This document shows positions 53,302 to 61,850 of a DNA stretch of 64,000 nt, in pieces. The notes under the pieces are model-generated. The model searched no databases and was not told the origin of the DNA. It worked only from the letters and a program-made list of their open reading frames with translations. Origin of the DNA: Thioclava arctica (GTDB lineage Bacteria; Pseudomonadota; Alphaproteobacteria; Rhodobacterales; Rhodobacteraceae). Made by a program: the position numbers and the translations under genes. The DNA lies in assembly GCF_040892615.1 (NCBI RefSeq), contig NZ_JBFRYC010000012.1, positions 1 to 64,000 of the forward strand, read 5' to 3'. Within the stretch, counting starts at the first letter, position 1. Every line of letters starts with the position of its first letter.

Positions 53302-53946
53302 ATGTCCAAGAAAAATGCCATCCGCCGCGGACCCTGTCTGCTCAATGCCGAACAACTGAAATCCGTTGGCGACCGCGTCCATAAGGCTTCGATTCGGGCC
53401 GTCACCGGCGGCTTCTACGCACGCGGCGGCAACAAGATCTTCACTGCCAGTGGCTCTTTGCAAGACGCGGTCCTTCCTGCGGCTCCTTTGATGGCCTTCG
53501 CGGCGGCGCAGATTCTGAGCAACATGGGTCTGCAGCCTCGCGTCATCGCCGGTGCCGCAATCTGGTCTGTCGGTTCGGGTGACTACGATACCCTCGATCA
53601 CGGGATCGCAAACCCATCGATCCCGTCGATTGCGGCGGCTAGGGGCGATTTTCACACCTGGGTGATCTGCGAAGGCTGGTTGCTCGATTTCGCAGCCTGC
53701 GCCTTGCCCGCCAAGCTTGCGCAGACACATGCGTCGCAGCCCTTCTCCACACCGCGCGAACGCTGGACCCGCTTTCCAGAGGTGATCACGCACCCGTTGT
53801 TTTACTCGATGCCCGATCCGCTTAGGGATGCTCACGCAACCTATGGCTATTTCAAGCGCAGACCGGAGCTCCTCTCCGAAGTGCGAAGTTTTCTTGAAGA
53901 CGGTGTGCGGGCGGCTGAAGCCGAGGCTGAAAGACTGCCTACCTGA
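53302..53946 (+). CDS. Unknown protein, 214 residues (possible papain/transglutaminase-like fold)
   Basis: Start ATG at 53302 (MSKKNAIRRGPCLLNAEQLK), in a good coding frame throughout. The central part LQPRVIAGAAIWSVGSGDYDTLDHG followed by DFHTWVICEGWLLDFAA has the His...Asp spacing and pattern found in transglutaminase-like or DUF2026-like peptidase folds, where the His sits in HxWV and the Asp in LLDF. A matching nucleophilic Cys is not obvious, so catalysis is uncertain. It is alone on the segment between the two direct repeats together with two other small genes. Confidence 0.6.
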   Translation: MSKKNAIRRGPCLLNAEQLKSVGDRVHKASIRAVTGGFYARGGNKIFTASGSLQDAVLPAAPLMAFAAAQILSNMGLQPRVIAGAAIWSVGSGDYDTLDHGIANPSIPSIAAARGDFHTWVICEGWLLDFAACALPAKLAQTHASQPFSTPRERWTRFPEVITHPLFYSMPDPLRDAHATYGYFKRRPELLSEVRSFLEDGVRAAEAEAERLPT

Positions 53947-54133
53947 TGTGATTTGGGGCGAGTGGGTACTCGCCCCATTTTGATGGGGCTGCAGTTCTCG
54001 GGAGTAAGCGTCGTTTATGCCCTAGAGGGCGGAATTCCCTAAGTAAATGGGATCAAATACAGCGTCGTATAAGTTACGCAGCTTCACCATTCATTGTCTG
54101 GACCAAAATTGATCTACCCTCTATGGGGCTGAC

Positions 54134-54526
54134 ATGACAAAGAAAATACAAATCAACTATCGCGCTGAACCGACTGTCTTCGATGAAGCGAAGCTCAAAG
54201 CAAGCTCGCTCATGCCAGCAATGCTGGAGGTCAATGAAGACGGTGATTCATTCTCACTGACGCTCACGCCTGCTGCTCTTACCCCTTTCGAAAAGTTCGA
54301 AGGAATGATGCTGACGCTGCCAATCCTCCCAAGGCTTGCAAAACAGATCGATGCATCATTCGACAAGAGTGAGGGGCCAATTTTTGCGCAGGCCGACCTT
54401 GTTGTCGTTCACGTGGCCAAAGATACCAAAGCGAAGCACGTGGAGTCAGACTTCGATGACGATCAGCTGCTGATAACAATGATCTTTCACCCAGGCGCAC
54501 ACTGCTTTCACCCAAACGCGCACTGA
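54134..54526 (+). CDS. Hypothetical protein, 130 residues
   Basis: Starts MTKKIQINYRAEPTVFDEAK after GGGGCTGAC. Beta-strand and acidic composition (VNEDGDSFSLTLTPAAL), with a distinct Cys/His-rich end IFHPGAHCFHPNAH that could bind a metal. No family recognised. It lies in the segment between the direct repeats. Its frame is open and its reverse-strand alternative is weak. Confidence 0.5.
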   Translation: MTKKIQINYRAEPTVFDEAKLKASSLMPAMLEVNEDGDSFSLTLTPAALTPFEKFEGMMLTLPILPRLAKQIDASFDKSEGPIFAQADLVVVHVAKDTKAKHVESDFDDDQLLITMIFHPGAHCFHPNAH

Positions 54527-54988
54527 GTGAAATATACTCATGGGCTTTTGCGGGGGGGCTGTCCCAAGCACGTCCGTTAGAGTGGTATGCGAGTGACATG
54601 CTACGGTTCCGGTTTCACCTGACGCGACGCTTTGCGCGATCGCTTCAGGGTCTTTCAATATGGCTATATAATCACCTCACCCCGGGTCCGGCGCGTCGCC
54701 CATGGCAACGCAGGAATTTCCGCACTGTGAATTGCGTCTTGCTCGGACCGTTCTTCTGCCGCTACCAGTCGCCCCCATCGCCGTCACCGATCGATGAGAT
54801 CGAATGCCGCCAGTAGAGGGTGAGCATCATGGGCCGCCGATCACCCTACTACAGGGCGCGTTTTGCATGCCCGTTCATATTTCGCGAGGGAGTTCTAGTT
54901 CGCGTCGATGCTCTGCACATACGGGTCAGACCACTCCGATACTGCGTGCCGGATCGACCAGAATTTTGATATATTTACTTGTCTGCGC
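54527..54988. other. Gene-free spacer
   Basis: 460 bp, no supportable gene on either strand; several short frames of Arg/Ser-rich type only. I noticed no repeat or palindrome of note. Confidence 0.35.
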
Positions 54989-55162
54989 TTATTCTTGTTC
55001 GAGCATTTCGTGGGTAACAAGGGAAAGCTCATTCGCCGCTTGCGAGAAGCTCTGAATTACCTGTTCAAGCTTGGCATGAGGTTGCGTTTCAATTTCAGAT
55101 ACGACCACGAAAACGTGGTCAGCGAGATTGTTCATTTTTACAAGGAGTTCTCTACTGATCAT
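54989..55162 (-). CDS. Candidate small protein of 57 residues
   Basis: An ATG at 55162 preceded by AGAGG gives MISRELLVKMNNLADHVFVV then a helical, Glu/Gln-rich sequence ending LVTHEMLEQE and TAA at 54989. Composition, start and stop look like a genuine small amphipathic helical protein. It lies in a region otherwise empty of genes. No relatives are known to me, so this is tentative. Confidence 0.35.
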   Translation of the reverse strand: MISRELLVKMNNLADHVFVVVSEIETQPHAKLEQVIQSFSQAANELSLVTHEMLEQE

Positions 55163-55521
55163 GCGGCCTCTCTGATTTTATTAGCGACCGCAAAAAAATA
55201 AGAGCGGCAACAATTAATAGTTGCCAAAGTTTTGCAGGATTGGAGAACGAAGCCAAGACCGTGTTTCTGAGTTTGGTTCCGAAAGAGCCGTGCCTCCCAG
55301 AAAGTTTACTGGACCCGCCACGGATTTCTCCCCGCTGCTGATTAGAATCGGACCTAAAGTGATCTGGCCACGAAACGAATATCGCGCGGAAGGGTAGCGA
55401 ATATTTGAGAAGATGGATTTATGCTTTTCCCCAGCCCCTCCAAGCGCGCAATCCTCTTGTGCTTTCAACCGCTTTGAAGCTCGTCATATAGGATGCGCGG
55501 CTTTCTTCACTTAAAATGGCG
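55163..55521. other. Gene-free spacer
   Basis: 359 bp without a supportable gene. The minus-strand frame that crosses it (to 55468) has random composition. It could contain the promoter for the 57-residue small gene. Confidence 0.3.
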
Positions 55522-55752
55522 CTATCCTTTAGGTTCACACTGGCCTGAGACGAGCATACCTTCCTTCGACAACCCAACGCCAAGCCGCAGCGCTCGGCGA
55601 TGCGCAAAAAATGCGACCTCTCTGGCGCTTGGCTTGGACATCGTCTCGACGAACGCATTCAGCCAAATTTCATCCTTAGGCGTCATTTCTTGCGGTGAGA
55701 GATCGTTCGCCGGCATCGTCGTCTTCCGCTCATAGGTGGTCACACTGCTCAC
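55522..55752 (-). CDS. Small unknown protein, paralogue of the one at 10163
   Basis: 76 residues (or 64 from the internal ATG at 55716, MPANDLSPQEMTPKDE). The core FVETMSKPSAREVAFFAHRR, LRLGVGLSKEG matches FAEAMSKPSPEEEAFFARRR, LGLGVGLSEDG of the protein at 10163-10372 and both begin with an acidic polar N-terminus. Unlike that copy, no PrlF-like partner precedes it within 100 bp. It is not a recognised family to me; shared presence on the same plasmid suggests a mobile or multicopy small gene. Confidence 0.5.
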   Translation of the reverse strand: MSSVTTYERKTTMPANDLSPQEMTPKDEIWLNAFVETMSKPSAREVAFFAHRRALRLGVGLSKEGMLVSGQCEPKG

Positions 55753-55868
55753 TCCCGAGTTGCCAAACGCTACATCTTTCGCCGCTTCTTGCGCAAGATC
55801 AAACGCACGCCCGTATACGCAGAGACACGCTCGTGCCGCGCTATGTAGTGTTCAATAAATTTATGGGG

Positions 55869-56021
55869 CGGATTTTTGGGTGGGGAAAGGAGTAAGACTT
55901 GGGGCAAATATCTGCCCCCGTGTCCCCTGTGGTTTCCCCTGTAGCGGACACGGACCTGTTCGGGCTTCAGGCCGTATCGAAACCCGGCAGAGTTCCCTGC
56001 TTCTTGCGGGCGTAATAGGTG
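55869..56021. repeat. Direct repeat copy B (true 3' end of the primase-like gene)
   Basis: Covers the last 18 codons and about 100 bp downstream of the primase-like gene, and matches 52899-53055. Between the copies lie the genes at 53302, 54134, 54989 and 55522. The divergence of about 15% in the core means that the duplication is old. Confidence 0.7.
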
Positions 56022-57274
56022 GTACGAGATATTCCGTGTTTCTTCCATGGCTGATCCCGCGACGCTGAATTCGCCGCCAACCATTCTTTCCGTGTCTTAG
56101 CGCCGGCTTGCGCCCGGTGCGCTCGTGATGCCGCTGCCTTTCTTTCTTGGCGCAGTTTTTGAGGTATGACTTGTCGAAGATTAAGCGAACATGCATATTC
56201 TTCAGAAATACCGAGCAGATCCGCGATACGGCTTCCCGAGTAATGGTAGCGTCCATCGGCAAGCGGGCTTGAGGCATTTATCCCGGCGGCCTGTCTTTCT
56301 GCAGTGCGAATGATCGCAGAGACTTCCTGAGCCGGTAAATCGGGTGTTGCGCACCGGGCTGCTTCGAGAATTTCCAGCGCGCCGTCGTCGACTTCAGTGT
56401 CATGAGTTAGGGTTGTGGCAAATATGTGAAGCCAGGTGTTTCGCATGCCATCTGGAATTGTGCCGCCGTGCGCGGTTCTGATCCCCTCAAGATCGTCGCG
56501 GATTTGCCGGAAGCGGGCCGCCGGGGGCAAGCCGACGGGCATCGCGCGGCCTTTTAAGTTCACTCGCTGCGACAAACCTTTTCTGGCGCGAAACGTCTGA
56601 AGTTCGGCGCGCGTGGGTCGCCCTGACGCGAAGAAAATCACATCTGCCAAGACGTCGAAGTCGTGGCGATTTCCCATCCCAGCAGAAACACGAACGCGCT
56701 TGCCTGATTTTTCATTGAAGCTGCTGGGAAGGCGGAAGACACGCGCAACGTCTTGGCAGCCGCGATCTGCGCCAAATGATACGAAGATTTCGTTTAGCGC
56801 GCTCATTACAGCCTGCCAACGTTTTAAGGCGGCTGGCGGCAGATCATTGATAAGCCAAATCAGGGCGGAGCCTCGACCGCTTTGCAATAGTATTGATGGC
56901 GATGGCAGGTTTGCGTCATCAAGAAGATGCAGAATGGCGGCCTCGACCACGCTGACATCACAGTCACGCCAGCGCGCCGTCTTATGCCAGTCGAGATCAA
57001 CATAGACAGCGTTCAGCGCTACGAGCTGATCGGAGGTGCGGCGATAGCGGAATCGGTTCAATGAGACATACGCGCGCCCGTCGAGAAGGTTGGGCAGGGC
57101 GAGTTCTAATTCGCTCGGCGCAAGGCAAAGATTGCGCGGCTCATCACCTTCGAACCAGAGCAGAGATGGCCGACCGTGCTGGTCTTCGGGGTGGAGAAGC
57201 TGAACATAAACATCCGGAGAAATGTCGCTGATGCAGGATGGCGGGGCGGAAACGCATTTGGAAAGATTTTGCAT
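55967..57274 (-). CDS. Archaeo-eukaryotic primase (primase-polymerase)-like replication protein
   Basis: 435 residues. VYVDLDWHK (D93, D95 metal site), SILLQSGRGSALIWLIND (about 128-145) and GCQDVARVFRLPSSFNEKSG (about 174-195) are the three classical motifs of the RepB-primase/AEP family in plasmids and mobile elements. The C-terminal region (300-435) contains a helical bundle and a DNA-binding-like end HGISRTTYYARKKQ. There is no helicase domain in this protein. It would prime DNA synthesis for a mobile element. The N-terminal 20 residues contain CVSAPPSC. It may be the replication protein of the element whose recombinases lie at 48986-52253 (inference). Confidence 0.75.
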   Translation of the reverse strand: MQNLSKCVSAPPSCISDISPDVYVQLLHPEDQHGRPSLLWFEGDEPRNLCLAPSELELALPNLLDGRAYVSLNRFRYRRTSDQLVALNAVYVDLDWHKTARWRDCDVSVVEAAILHLLDDANLPSPSILLQSGRGSALIWLINDLPPAALKRWQAVMSALNEIFVSFGADRGCQDVARVFRLPSSFNEKSGKRVRVSAGMGNRHDFDVLADVIFFASGRPTRAELQTFRARKGLSQRVNLKGRAMPVGLPPAARFRQIRDDLEGIRTAHGGTIPDGMRNTWLHIFATTLTHDTEVDDGALEILEAARCATPDLPAQEVSAIIRTAERQAAGINASSPLADGRYHYSGSRIADLLGISEEYACSLNLRQVIPQKLRQERKAAASRAHRAQAGAKTRKEWLAANSASRDQPWKKHGISRTTYYARKKQGTLPGFDTA

Positions 57275-57275
57275 T

Positions 57276-57294
57276 GACCGGACATGGACCGGTC
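57276..57294. promoter_or_regulatory. Inverted repeat at the start of the primase-like gene
   Basis: GACCGG (57276-57281) and CCGGTC (57289-57294) are perfect 6-bp arms around a 7-base spacer, ending 1 base before the ATG (57274). It occupies the RBS position and no clear Shine-Dalgarno is seen otherwise. It could be an operator or an RNA hairpin controlling translation of the replication protein. Confidence 0.4.
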
Positions 57295-57770
57295 AAGAAT
57301 TTGCAGAAGCAGATTGCAGCTTGTTTGAGTCGAACTTGAGTGCTCGGTCACGTGGCGGGTGAGACCAAGGTGCGGATCGTGGCCGATAGATTGAAACCTG
57401 ACGGCGACGGTGAGTGCGACTGCTGCGCGGTAGGGGCTCCTGTGTGAGGCCCAATCGCCTGCCTGGGACGGCAGTTGCTTTCAACGCAGGGCAGGCGATC
57501 GGGCGGCTAGAACGGCACGAACACTGTCTGACACCAGCGCCTATGGGTTCAAAGTGCGAGATTTGATAGCCAGCGCTGACCCGGGACAGAAGTATTTTGC
57601 GCGGTGATGAGGGGGTGTCTAATTTTCTCTTGCGGCTCATGTGGGCTGTTTTGATCCCAGCGATAGGGGCGACTGGCGAATGAAACGACCCCGACACCTG
57701 TAGGGGGGCTGTGAGCCATGTGTTGGTGCCGCAATCACTCTCCACAGGACCTTGTTCAGTTAATGTGACA
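57295..57770. other. Gene-free spacer between primase-like gene and gnd
   Basis: About 475 bp. A minus-strand open frame across it is Arg/Ser/Pro-rich with random composition and is rejected as a gene. No recognisable element apart from the flanking palindrome and hairpin. Confidence 0.35.
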
Positions 57771-57803
57771 CCTCCCCCGCGACCGTTCGGATCTCGGGGG
57801 AGG
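57771..57803 (-). terminator. Strong hairpin 3' of gnd, likely terminator
   Basis: CCTCCCCCG (57771-57779) and CGGGGGAGG (57795-57803) are 9-bp perfect GC-rich arms with a 15-base loop. They lie 15 bp past the gnd stop. The minus-strand continuation is not U-rich, so Rho-independence is not certain. Confidence 0.6.
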
Positions 57804-57817
57804 TAAGACGGGCGGGC

Positions 57818-59227
57818 TTACATCGCCCAGGGGCCGTGGAAATCCGTGCCATCGCGATCCGTCCGCTCGAAGCCGTGCGCGCCGAAGAAATCGCGCTGAC
57901 CCTGGATCATGTTGGCGGTGCCGCGTTCGGTGCGCATCGTGTCGAAATAGCTCAGCGCCATCGACAGGGCCGGAACGGCGAGGCCATAAGTGGCTGCAAC
58001 GCTTACCATCTTGCGCAGCGCCGCGTGATGGGTCTTGAGCAGGGCCGCGAAATAGGGCGCGTACATCAGGTTGCGCTCGGGCGCTTCGGTCAGCGCGCGT
58101 GCCATATCATCGAGCATCGCAGAGCGGATTATGCAGCCGTCACGCCAGATCAGTGCGATCTCGGGCAGTGGCAGATCCCAGTCGAAGGGCGCATTGGCCG
58201 AACGCAGCATTTCGAACCCCTGCGCATAGCACAGGATCTTGCCCGCGATCAGTGCGTGCTCCGGGTCATCGGCGCTCAGCGTGCCCTCGGGCAACGCTTC
58301 GGGGGCGGACCCGAAAAGATCCTGCCCCTGCTTGCGCGCCTCTAGCCGAGCCGACAGGTTGCGCGCCATTACGGCGGCCTCGATCACCGGAACGGGGGCG
58401 GCGAGATGCTGCGCCTCGATCACGGTCCAGCGTCCGGTGCCCTTCTGGCCCGCGCGGTCAAGGATGATGTCGAGCATCGGCTTGCCGCTCTCGGGATCGG
58501 CGGTGCGGGCGACCTTGCCGGAGATCTCGATCAGGTAGGATTTCAGGGGGCCCTCATCCCACTTGGCAAAGGCGTCGCCGCAATCCTGTGCGCTCATCTT
58601 CATCCCGTCGCGCATCACGCCATAGATCTCGGCGATCATCTCCATGTCGGCATATTCGATGCCGTTATGCACGGCTTTCACGAAATGACCGGAGCCGCCC
58701 TTGCCCATGAAGCCCGCGCAAGGGGTGCCGTCGAACTTGGCCGCGATCGCAGTGAGGACGGGCGCCACGCGGTCCCAGTCCTGCTGTTCGCCCCCGCCCA
58801 TGATCGCGGGTCCGTTGCGCGCGCCTTCCTCACCGCCCGAGACGCCAATTCCGAGAAAGCGCGGGCCGGCCTTGGCGGCCTCTGCCGCGCGGCGGTCGGT
58901 GTCGTGGAAATTCGCGTTGCCTGCATCAATGATCAGATCATCGGGATCAAGATAGTCCCGAAGCGCCGCGATCTGCTGGTCCACGGGATCGCCCGCAGGC
59001 ACCATCAGGATGATCGCGCGTGGCTTGGCGATGGCGTGCACCAGCGCTTCAATCGTCTCGCAGGGCGTGATTTTCGAAGCGAGCCCGCCCGCATTTTCGT
59101 GGAAGGTCTTCGTCACGCTCGTGGTGCGGTTGAAGACCGCGATGTCAAAGCCCTTTTCGGCGATGTTAAGCGCGAGCATTGCGCCCATGGTGCCAAGGCC
59201 GATCAGGCCGATTTGCGAGTGTGACAC
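57818..59227 (-). CDS. gnd: 6-phosphogluconate dehydrogenase (decarboxylating)
   Basis: About 469 residues from the GTG at 59227 (VSHSQIGLIGLGTMGAMLALNIAEKG), preceded by GGAG at suitable spacing; the 59242 TTG start lies in front of the RBS. GLGTMGAM (NADP-binding), the IGVSGGEEGARNGPAIM stretch, NGIEYADMEMIAEIYGVM with its Lys/Asn active-site region, and DRAGQKGTGRWTVIEAQHL identify Gnd. It converts 6-phosphogluconate to ribulose 5-phosphate and CO2. Together with the KDG-kinase type operon this fits gluconate or sugar-acid use by the plasmid. It stands alone with no co-directional neighbour nearby. Confidence 0.95.
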   Translation of the reverse strand: MSHSQIGLIGLGTMGAMLALNIAEKGFDIAVFNRTTSVTKTFHENAGGLASKITPCETIEALVHAIAKPRAIILMVPAGDPVDQQIAALRDYLDPDDLIIDAGNANFHDTDRRAAEAAKAGPRFLGIGVSGGEEGARNGPAIMGGGEQQDWDRVAPVLTAIAAKFDGTPCAGFMGKGGSGHFVKAVHNGIEYADMEMIAEIYGVMRDGMKMSAQDCGDAFAKWDEGPLKSYLIEISGKVARTADPESGKPMLDIILDRAGQKGTGRWTVIEAQHLAAPVPVIEAAVMARNLSARLEARKQGQDLFGSAPEALPEGTLSADDPEHALIAGKILCYAQGFEMLRSANAPFDWDLPLPEIALIWRDGCIIRSAMLDDMARALTEAPERNLMYAPYFAALLKTHHAALRKMVSVAATYGLAVPALSMALSYFDTMRTERGTANMIQGQRDFFGAHGFERTDRDGTDFHGPWAM

Positions 59228-59599
59228 GAGGTTTGTCTCCAAAAATAGTTGCGCAGGCGATAGCCCGCCCTTTGGGTCTTATGGGCCGGACGAAAGCCAC
59301 GGACCGGCGTGAAGCTGCGAATGCGTGGGCCGTTGCAATACTGTGCGGCCGTGGGTTGAGAGCAGGATGTGGTGTTTTCCTGCGGCTTCAGTGAAACTGT
59401 TTGGCCACAAAGTCGATCTCCTTGGCAACCCCGATCCAGCAGTTCGAGAACTGTCCTTTACAGATGATGCGCCGGGCATCGATGTCAGCGAGGGTAATTT
59501 TAGCTCCGGCCAGGCTGACGGCTATTGGCATGTGATGGCTCAAACGCTGACAGATCGGCGTCATCTCAAACGTCGCAAGCTGGTGCAACATAAGGGGCA
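59228..59599. other. Upstream region of gnd, no convincing gene
   Basis: About 370 bp containing the gnd promoter region. Two overlapping short frames exist (59325-59624 on + and 59388-59606 on -), neither with a recognisable domain; I do not call either as a gene. The stretch from about 59590 (GGCATCGTCAAGTTGTTGCC) resembles an IS6 terminal repeat. Confidence 0.4.
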
Positions 59600-59646
59600 T
59601 CGTCAAGTTGTTGCCTTATGCTGAGAAATTGGCGATTTGCGTCAGC

Positions 59647-59961
59647 TCATGCGGCGAGTTCACCCGCGTATTTGTCCCACTGACGAAATGCATCAGCTCG
59701 GTTCTGGCGGAAGGTTGTTGCGTTCATCTTATGACGGCGGGGGCGGAACAGGTTCGCGGTTTCCTCATGGATAGCCAGGAACCTCTGGGCTTGGCGCGAG
59801 GATTTGAACCGGCCCTGTATCTTCTCCCGTTTTCGCGTCGGCCTGTGTGATCCTTCAACGCGATTATTCAGCCCCTTGTGCACTCGGTGGTCCAGCTCCA
59901 ACCCAAGCTTGCGTAAGGCCGCGCCGTAGCTGCGCAACTTGTCTGTAATGATGATACGCGG
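59647..59961 (-). pseudogene. C-terminal part of an IS6-family transposase
   Basis: Read on the minus strand: PRIIITDKLRSYGAALRKLGLELDHRVHKGLNNRVEGSHRPTRKREKIQGRFKSSRQAQRFLAIHEETANLFRPRRHKM to the stop at 59647. This is the second half of an IS6 transposase with D in ITDKL and E in NRVEGSH. The first half is missing; at 59960 the sequence changes into a restriction enzyme remnant. The terminal repeat may be at about 59590. Confidence 0.8.
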
Positions 59962-60235
59962 TATTGGTAAACACGGCGACGCCGCGACGACCCGTGCGAA
60001 CAACAAGTCGCCATGGGACACGATGCATCCTGGTCGCAAATGGGCCGAAGGAAATCCAGAGGCCAAATACGCTGACGATATTCGCACGGATGTTGCTGAG
60101 CATTTTCGAACCAAACCTATGTTTAGAACAACAGAAGATGTATTTCGCGCTTTTGCGGAAGGCATACGACAAGCTGATCGTCTCGATCCTGACGACGAGA
60201 CCAAAATGGAAGACGAAGCGGATGAGATCAGCTGA
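59960..60235 (+). pseudogene. C-terminal stub of an Eco29kI-like GIY-YIG restriction endonuclease
   Basis: From the IS6 junction the frame reads GIGKHGDAATTRANNKSPWDTMHPGRKWAEGNPEAKYADDIRTDV and ends TGA at 60233-60235. The pattern G(F/x)GNHD...WDxLHPGRxWA is the conserved C-terminal block of Eco29kI-family enzymes as I remember them. The GIY-YIG nuclease N-terminus is gone, replaced by the IS6 fragment. Its methyltransferase partner is not present in the window. Confidence 0.5.
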
Positions 60236-60291
60236 TTATTCGCGCAATCTTTACATAAGACGGATTACAGGATTATTGTATGTAAGCGCAA

Positions 60292-61850
60292 AGTTAGAAT
60301 GTCTCACATCTGCAAAGTAGAAGTGTCACACTTCCCTGTCGATCAAGCAGGATTGGAGTGTGGCCGTGGGATTGATCATCATGAGCGAACGCGAGCTGAA
60401 CCGCATTGAAGTACTGAGCCAACTGACACGCGGTGCGATGACGGCCGTAACAGCTGCCAACGTGCTGGGCCTGAGCCGACGACAGGTCCACAGGCTGCTG
60501 AAGGATTTTCTAATTGGAGGTCCTGGTGCCATCCGGCACAAGGCGCGTGGCCGAAGATCCAACAACCGGATCGATCCTGCGATACGCGACTTCGCCGTCC
60601 TGTTGGTGCGTGAGCATTACATCGATTTCGGGCCTACGTTTGCCGCCGAGAAGCTCGCGGAAGATCATGGTTTGAAGGTCTCGCGTGAGACACTGCGCAA
60701 ATGGATGCAGGACGCCGGGATCTGGCTGTCACGCAAGCAGCGCCGCACGTTCCATCAGCCCAGATTGCGTCGTGAATGCCTGGGCGAGTTGATCCAGATC
60801 GACGGCTCTGATCATCATTGGTTCGAGGATCGCGGTCCGGCCTGCACCCTGTTGGTGTTCATTGACGATGCGACGAGCACGCTGATGCAACTGCGGTTGG
60901 TGCCCTCTGAGAGTACGTTCAGTTATTTTGAAGCGCTGGACTTGTATCTGACAACGCATGGCAAGCCGGTTGCGTTCTATTCCGACAAGCACTCCGTGTT
61001 CCGTGTGGCCCAGCAAGGGGCCAAAACCGGTCACGGGATGACCCAGTTCGGGCGTGCCATGACTGAGCTGAACATCGAGATTCTGTTTGCCAACAGCTCT
61101 CAAGCCAAAGGGCGTGTCGAAAGGTCAAACCGCACGCTGCAGGACCGGTTGGTCAAGGAGCTCCGGCTGGCTGGGATCTCGGACATGGAGGCTGCGAATG
61201 CCTTTCTGCCTGTCTTCATGGAACGCCATAACGCCAAGTTTGCAAGGGTTCCGCGCCGTCCTGACAATCTGCACAGGCCCATGAACATCGAGCCGGACCG
61301 GTTGCGCGATGTCTTTTGCCTGCGCGATGAACGCTACGTCGGCGCGCAACTGACGTTCTCCTTCGAGCGGCAGCGGATCATCCTGGCGCAGAACGAGATT
61401 ACGCGGGGCCTTGTGGGCAAATACGTCGACAGCTACGCCTTTCCGGATGGCCGGCTGGAGTTTCGCTGGCAGGGTATCTCACTGCCCTACTCTATCTTCG
61501 ACAAGGACCAGCGCGTCACGCATGCGGCGATCACCGAGAACAAGCATCTCAGCGCGGTGCTGGAGCATATCAAGGCCGAACAGGACAAGGCACCCCCGAA
61601 GCCGCGCCGGGCTGGCAAGCAGGCGACGGTCTATGTTCCGAACGGCCGACGCAATGCCGAAGGCTGGAATTCAAAGCTCGCGCGAAGGGCAAAGCAGAAA
61701 GCTGAAGCTGCCGCGCCACATCCCGCCGAATGACCCAAACAGCATGGCTGTTCAGGGCTGCGATAGATGAGGTCTCCGCCCTGCCCAGCCATGCTGCGAC
61801 ACTGCATTTGAGACATTTCTACTTTGCACACCGAGGGACATTTCAACTTG
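60292..61850 (+). mobile_element. ISNCY-type insertion sequence, about 1.56 kb
   Basis: Long imperfect inverted ends: left GTTAGAATGTCTCAC (from about 60292) with TGCAAAGTAGAAGTGTCAC, and right complement GTTGAAATGTCCCTC with TGCAAAGTAGAAATGTCTC (ending about 61850). It contains one intact transposase gene. The element seems recent compared with the neighbouring IS6 stubs. Confidence 0.8.
60381..61733 (+). CDS. ISNCY-family transposase
   Basis: 450 residues from ATG at 60381 (MSERELNRIEVLSQLTRGAMTAVTAANVLGLSRRQVHRLLK; a GTG at 60360 would add 7 residues). The N-terminal HTH is followed by an integrase-type core: IQIDGSDHHWFED (first Asp, near 143), VAFYSDKHSVFR (second Asp, near 207) and SSQAKGRVERSNRTLQDRLVKELR (Glu, near 254). 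The C-terminus is basic. The reading frame is intact, so it is probably active. Confidence 0.88.
   Translation: MSERELNRIEVLSQLTRGAMTAVTAANVLGLSRRQVHRLLKDFLIGGPGAIRHKARGRRSNNRIDPAIRDFAVLLVREHYIDFGPTFAAEKLAEDHGLKVSRETLRKWMQDAGIWLSRKQRRTFHQPRLRRECLGELIQIDGSDHHWFEDRGPACTLLVFIDDATSTLMQLRLVPSESTFSYFEALDLYLTTHGKPVAFYSDKHSVFRVAQQGAKTGHGMTQFGRAMTELNIEILFANSSQAKGRVERSNRTLQDRLVKELRLAGISDMEAANAFLPVFMERHNAKFARVPRRPDNLHRPMNIEPDRLRDVFCLRDERYVGAQLTFSFERQRIILAQNEITRGLVGKYVDSYAFPDGRLEFRWQGISLPYSIFDKDQRVTHAAITENKHLSAVLEHIKAEQDKAPPKPRRAGKQATVYVPNGRRNAEGWNSKLARRAKQKAEAAAPHPAE

Noticed and set aside
57293..57745. 150-codon minus-strand frame between the primase-like gene and gnd
   Set aside because: Composition dominated by Arg, Ser and Pro, with no RBS or recognisable domain.
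58406..59224. 272-codon frame on the plus strand opposite gnd
   Set aside because: Shadow of 6-phosphogluconate dehydrogenase; gnd has all family motifs.
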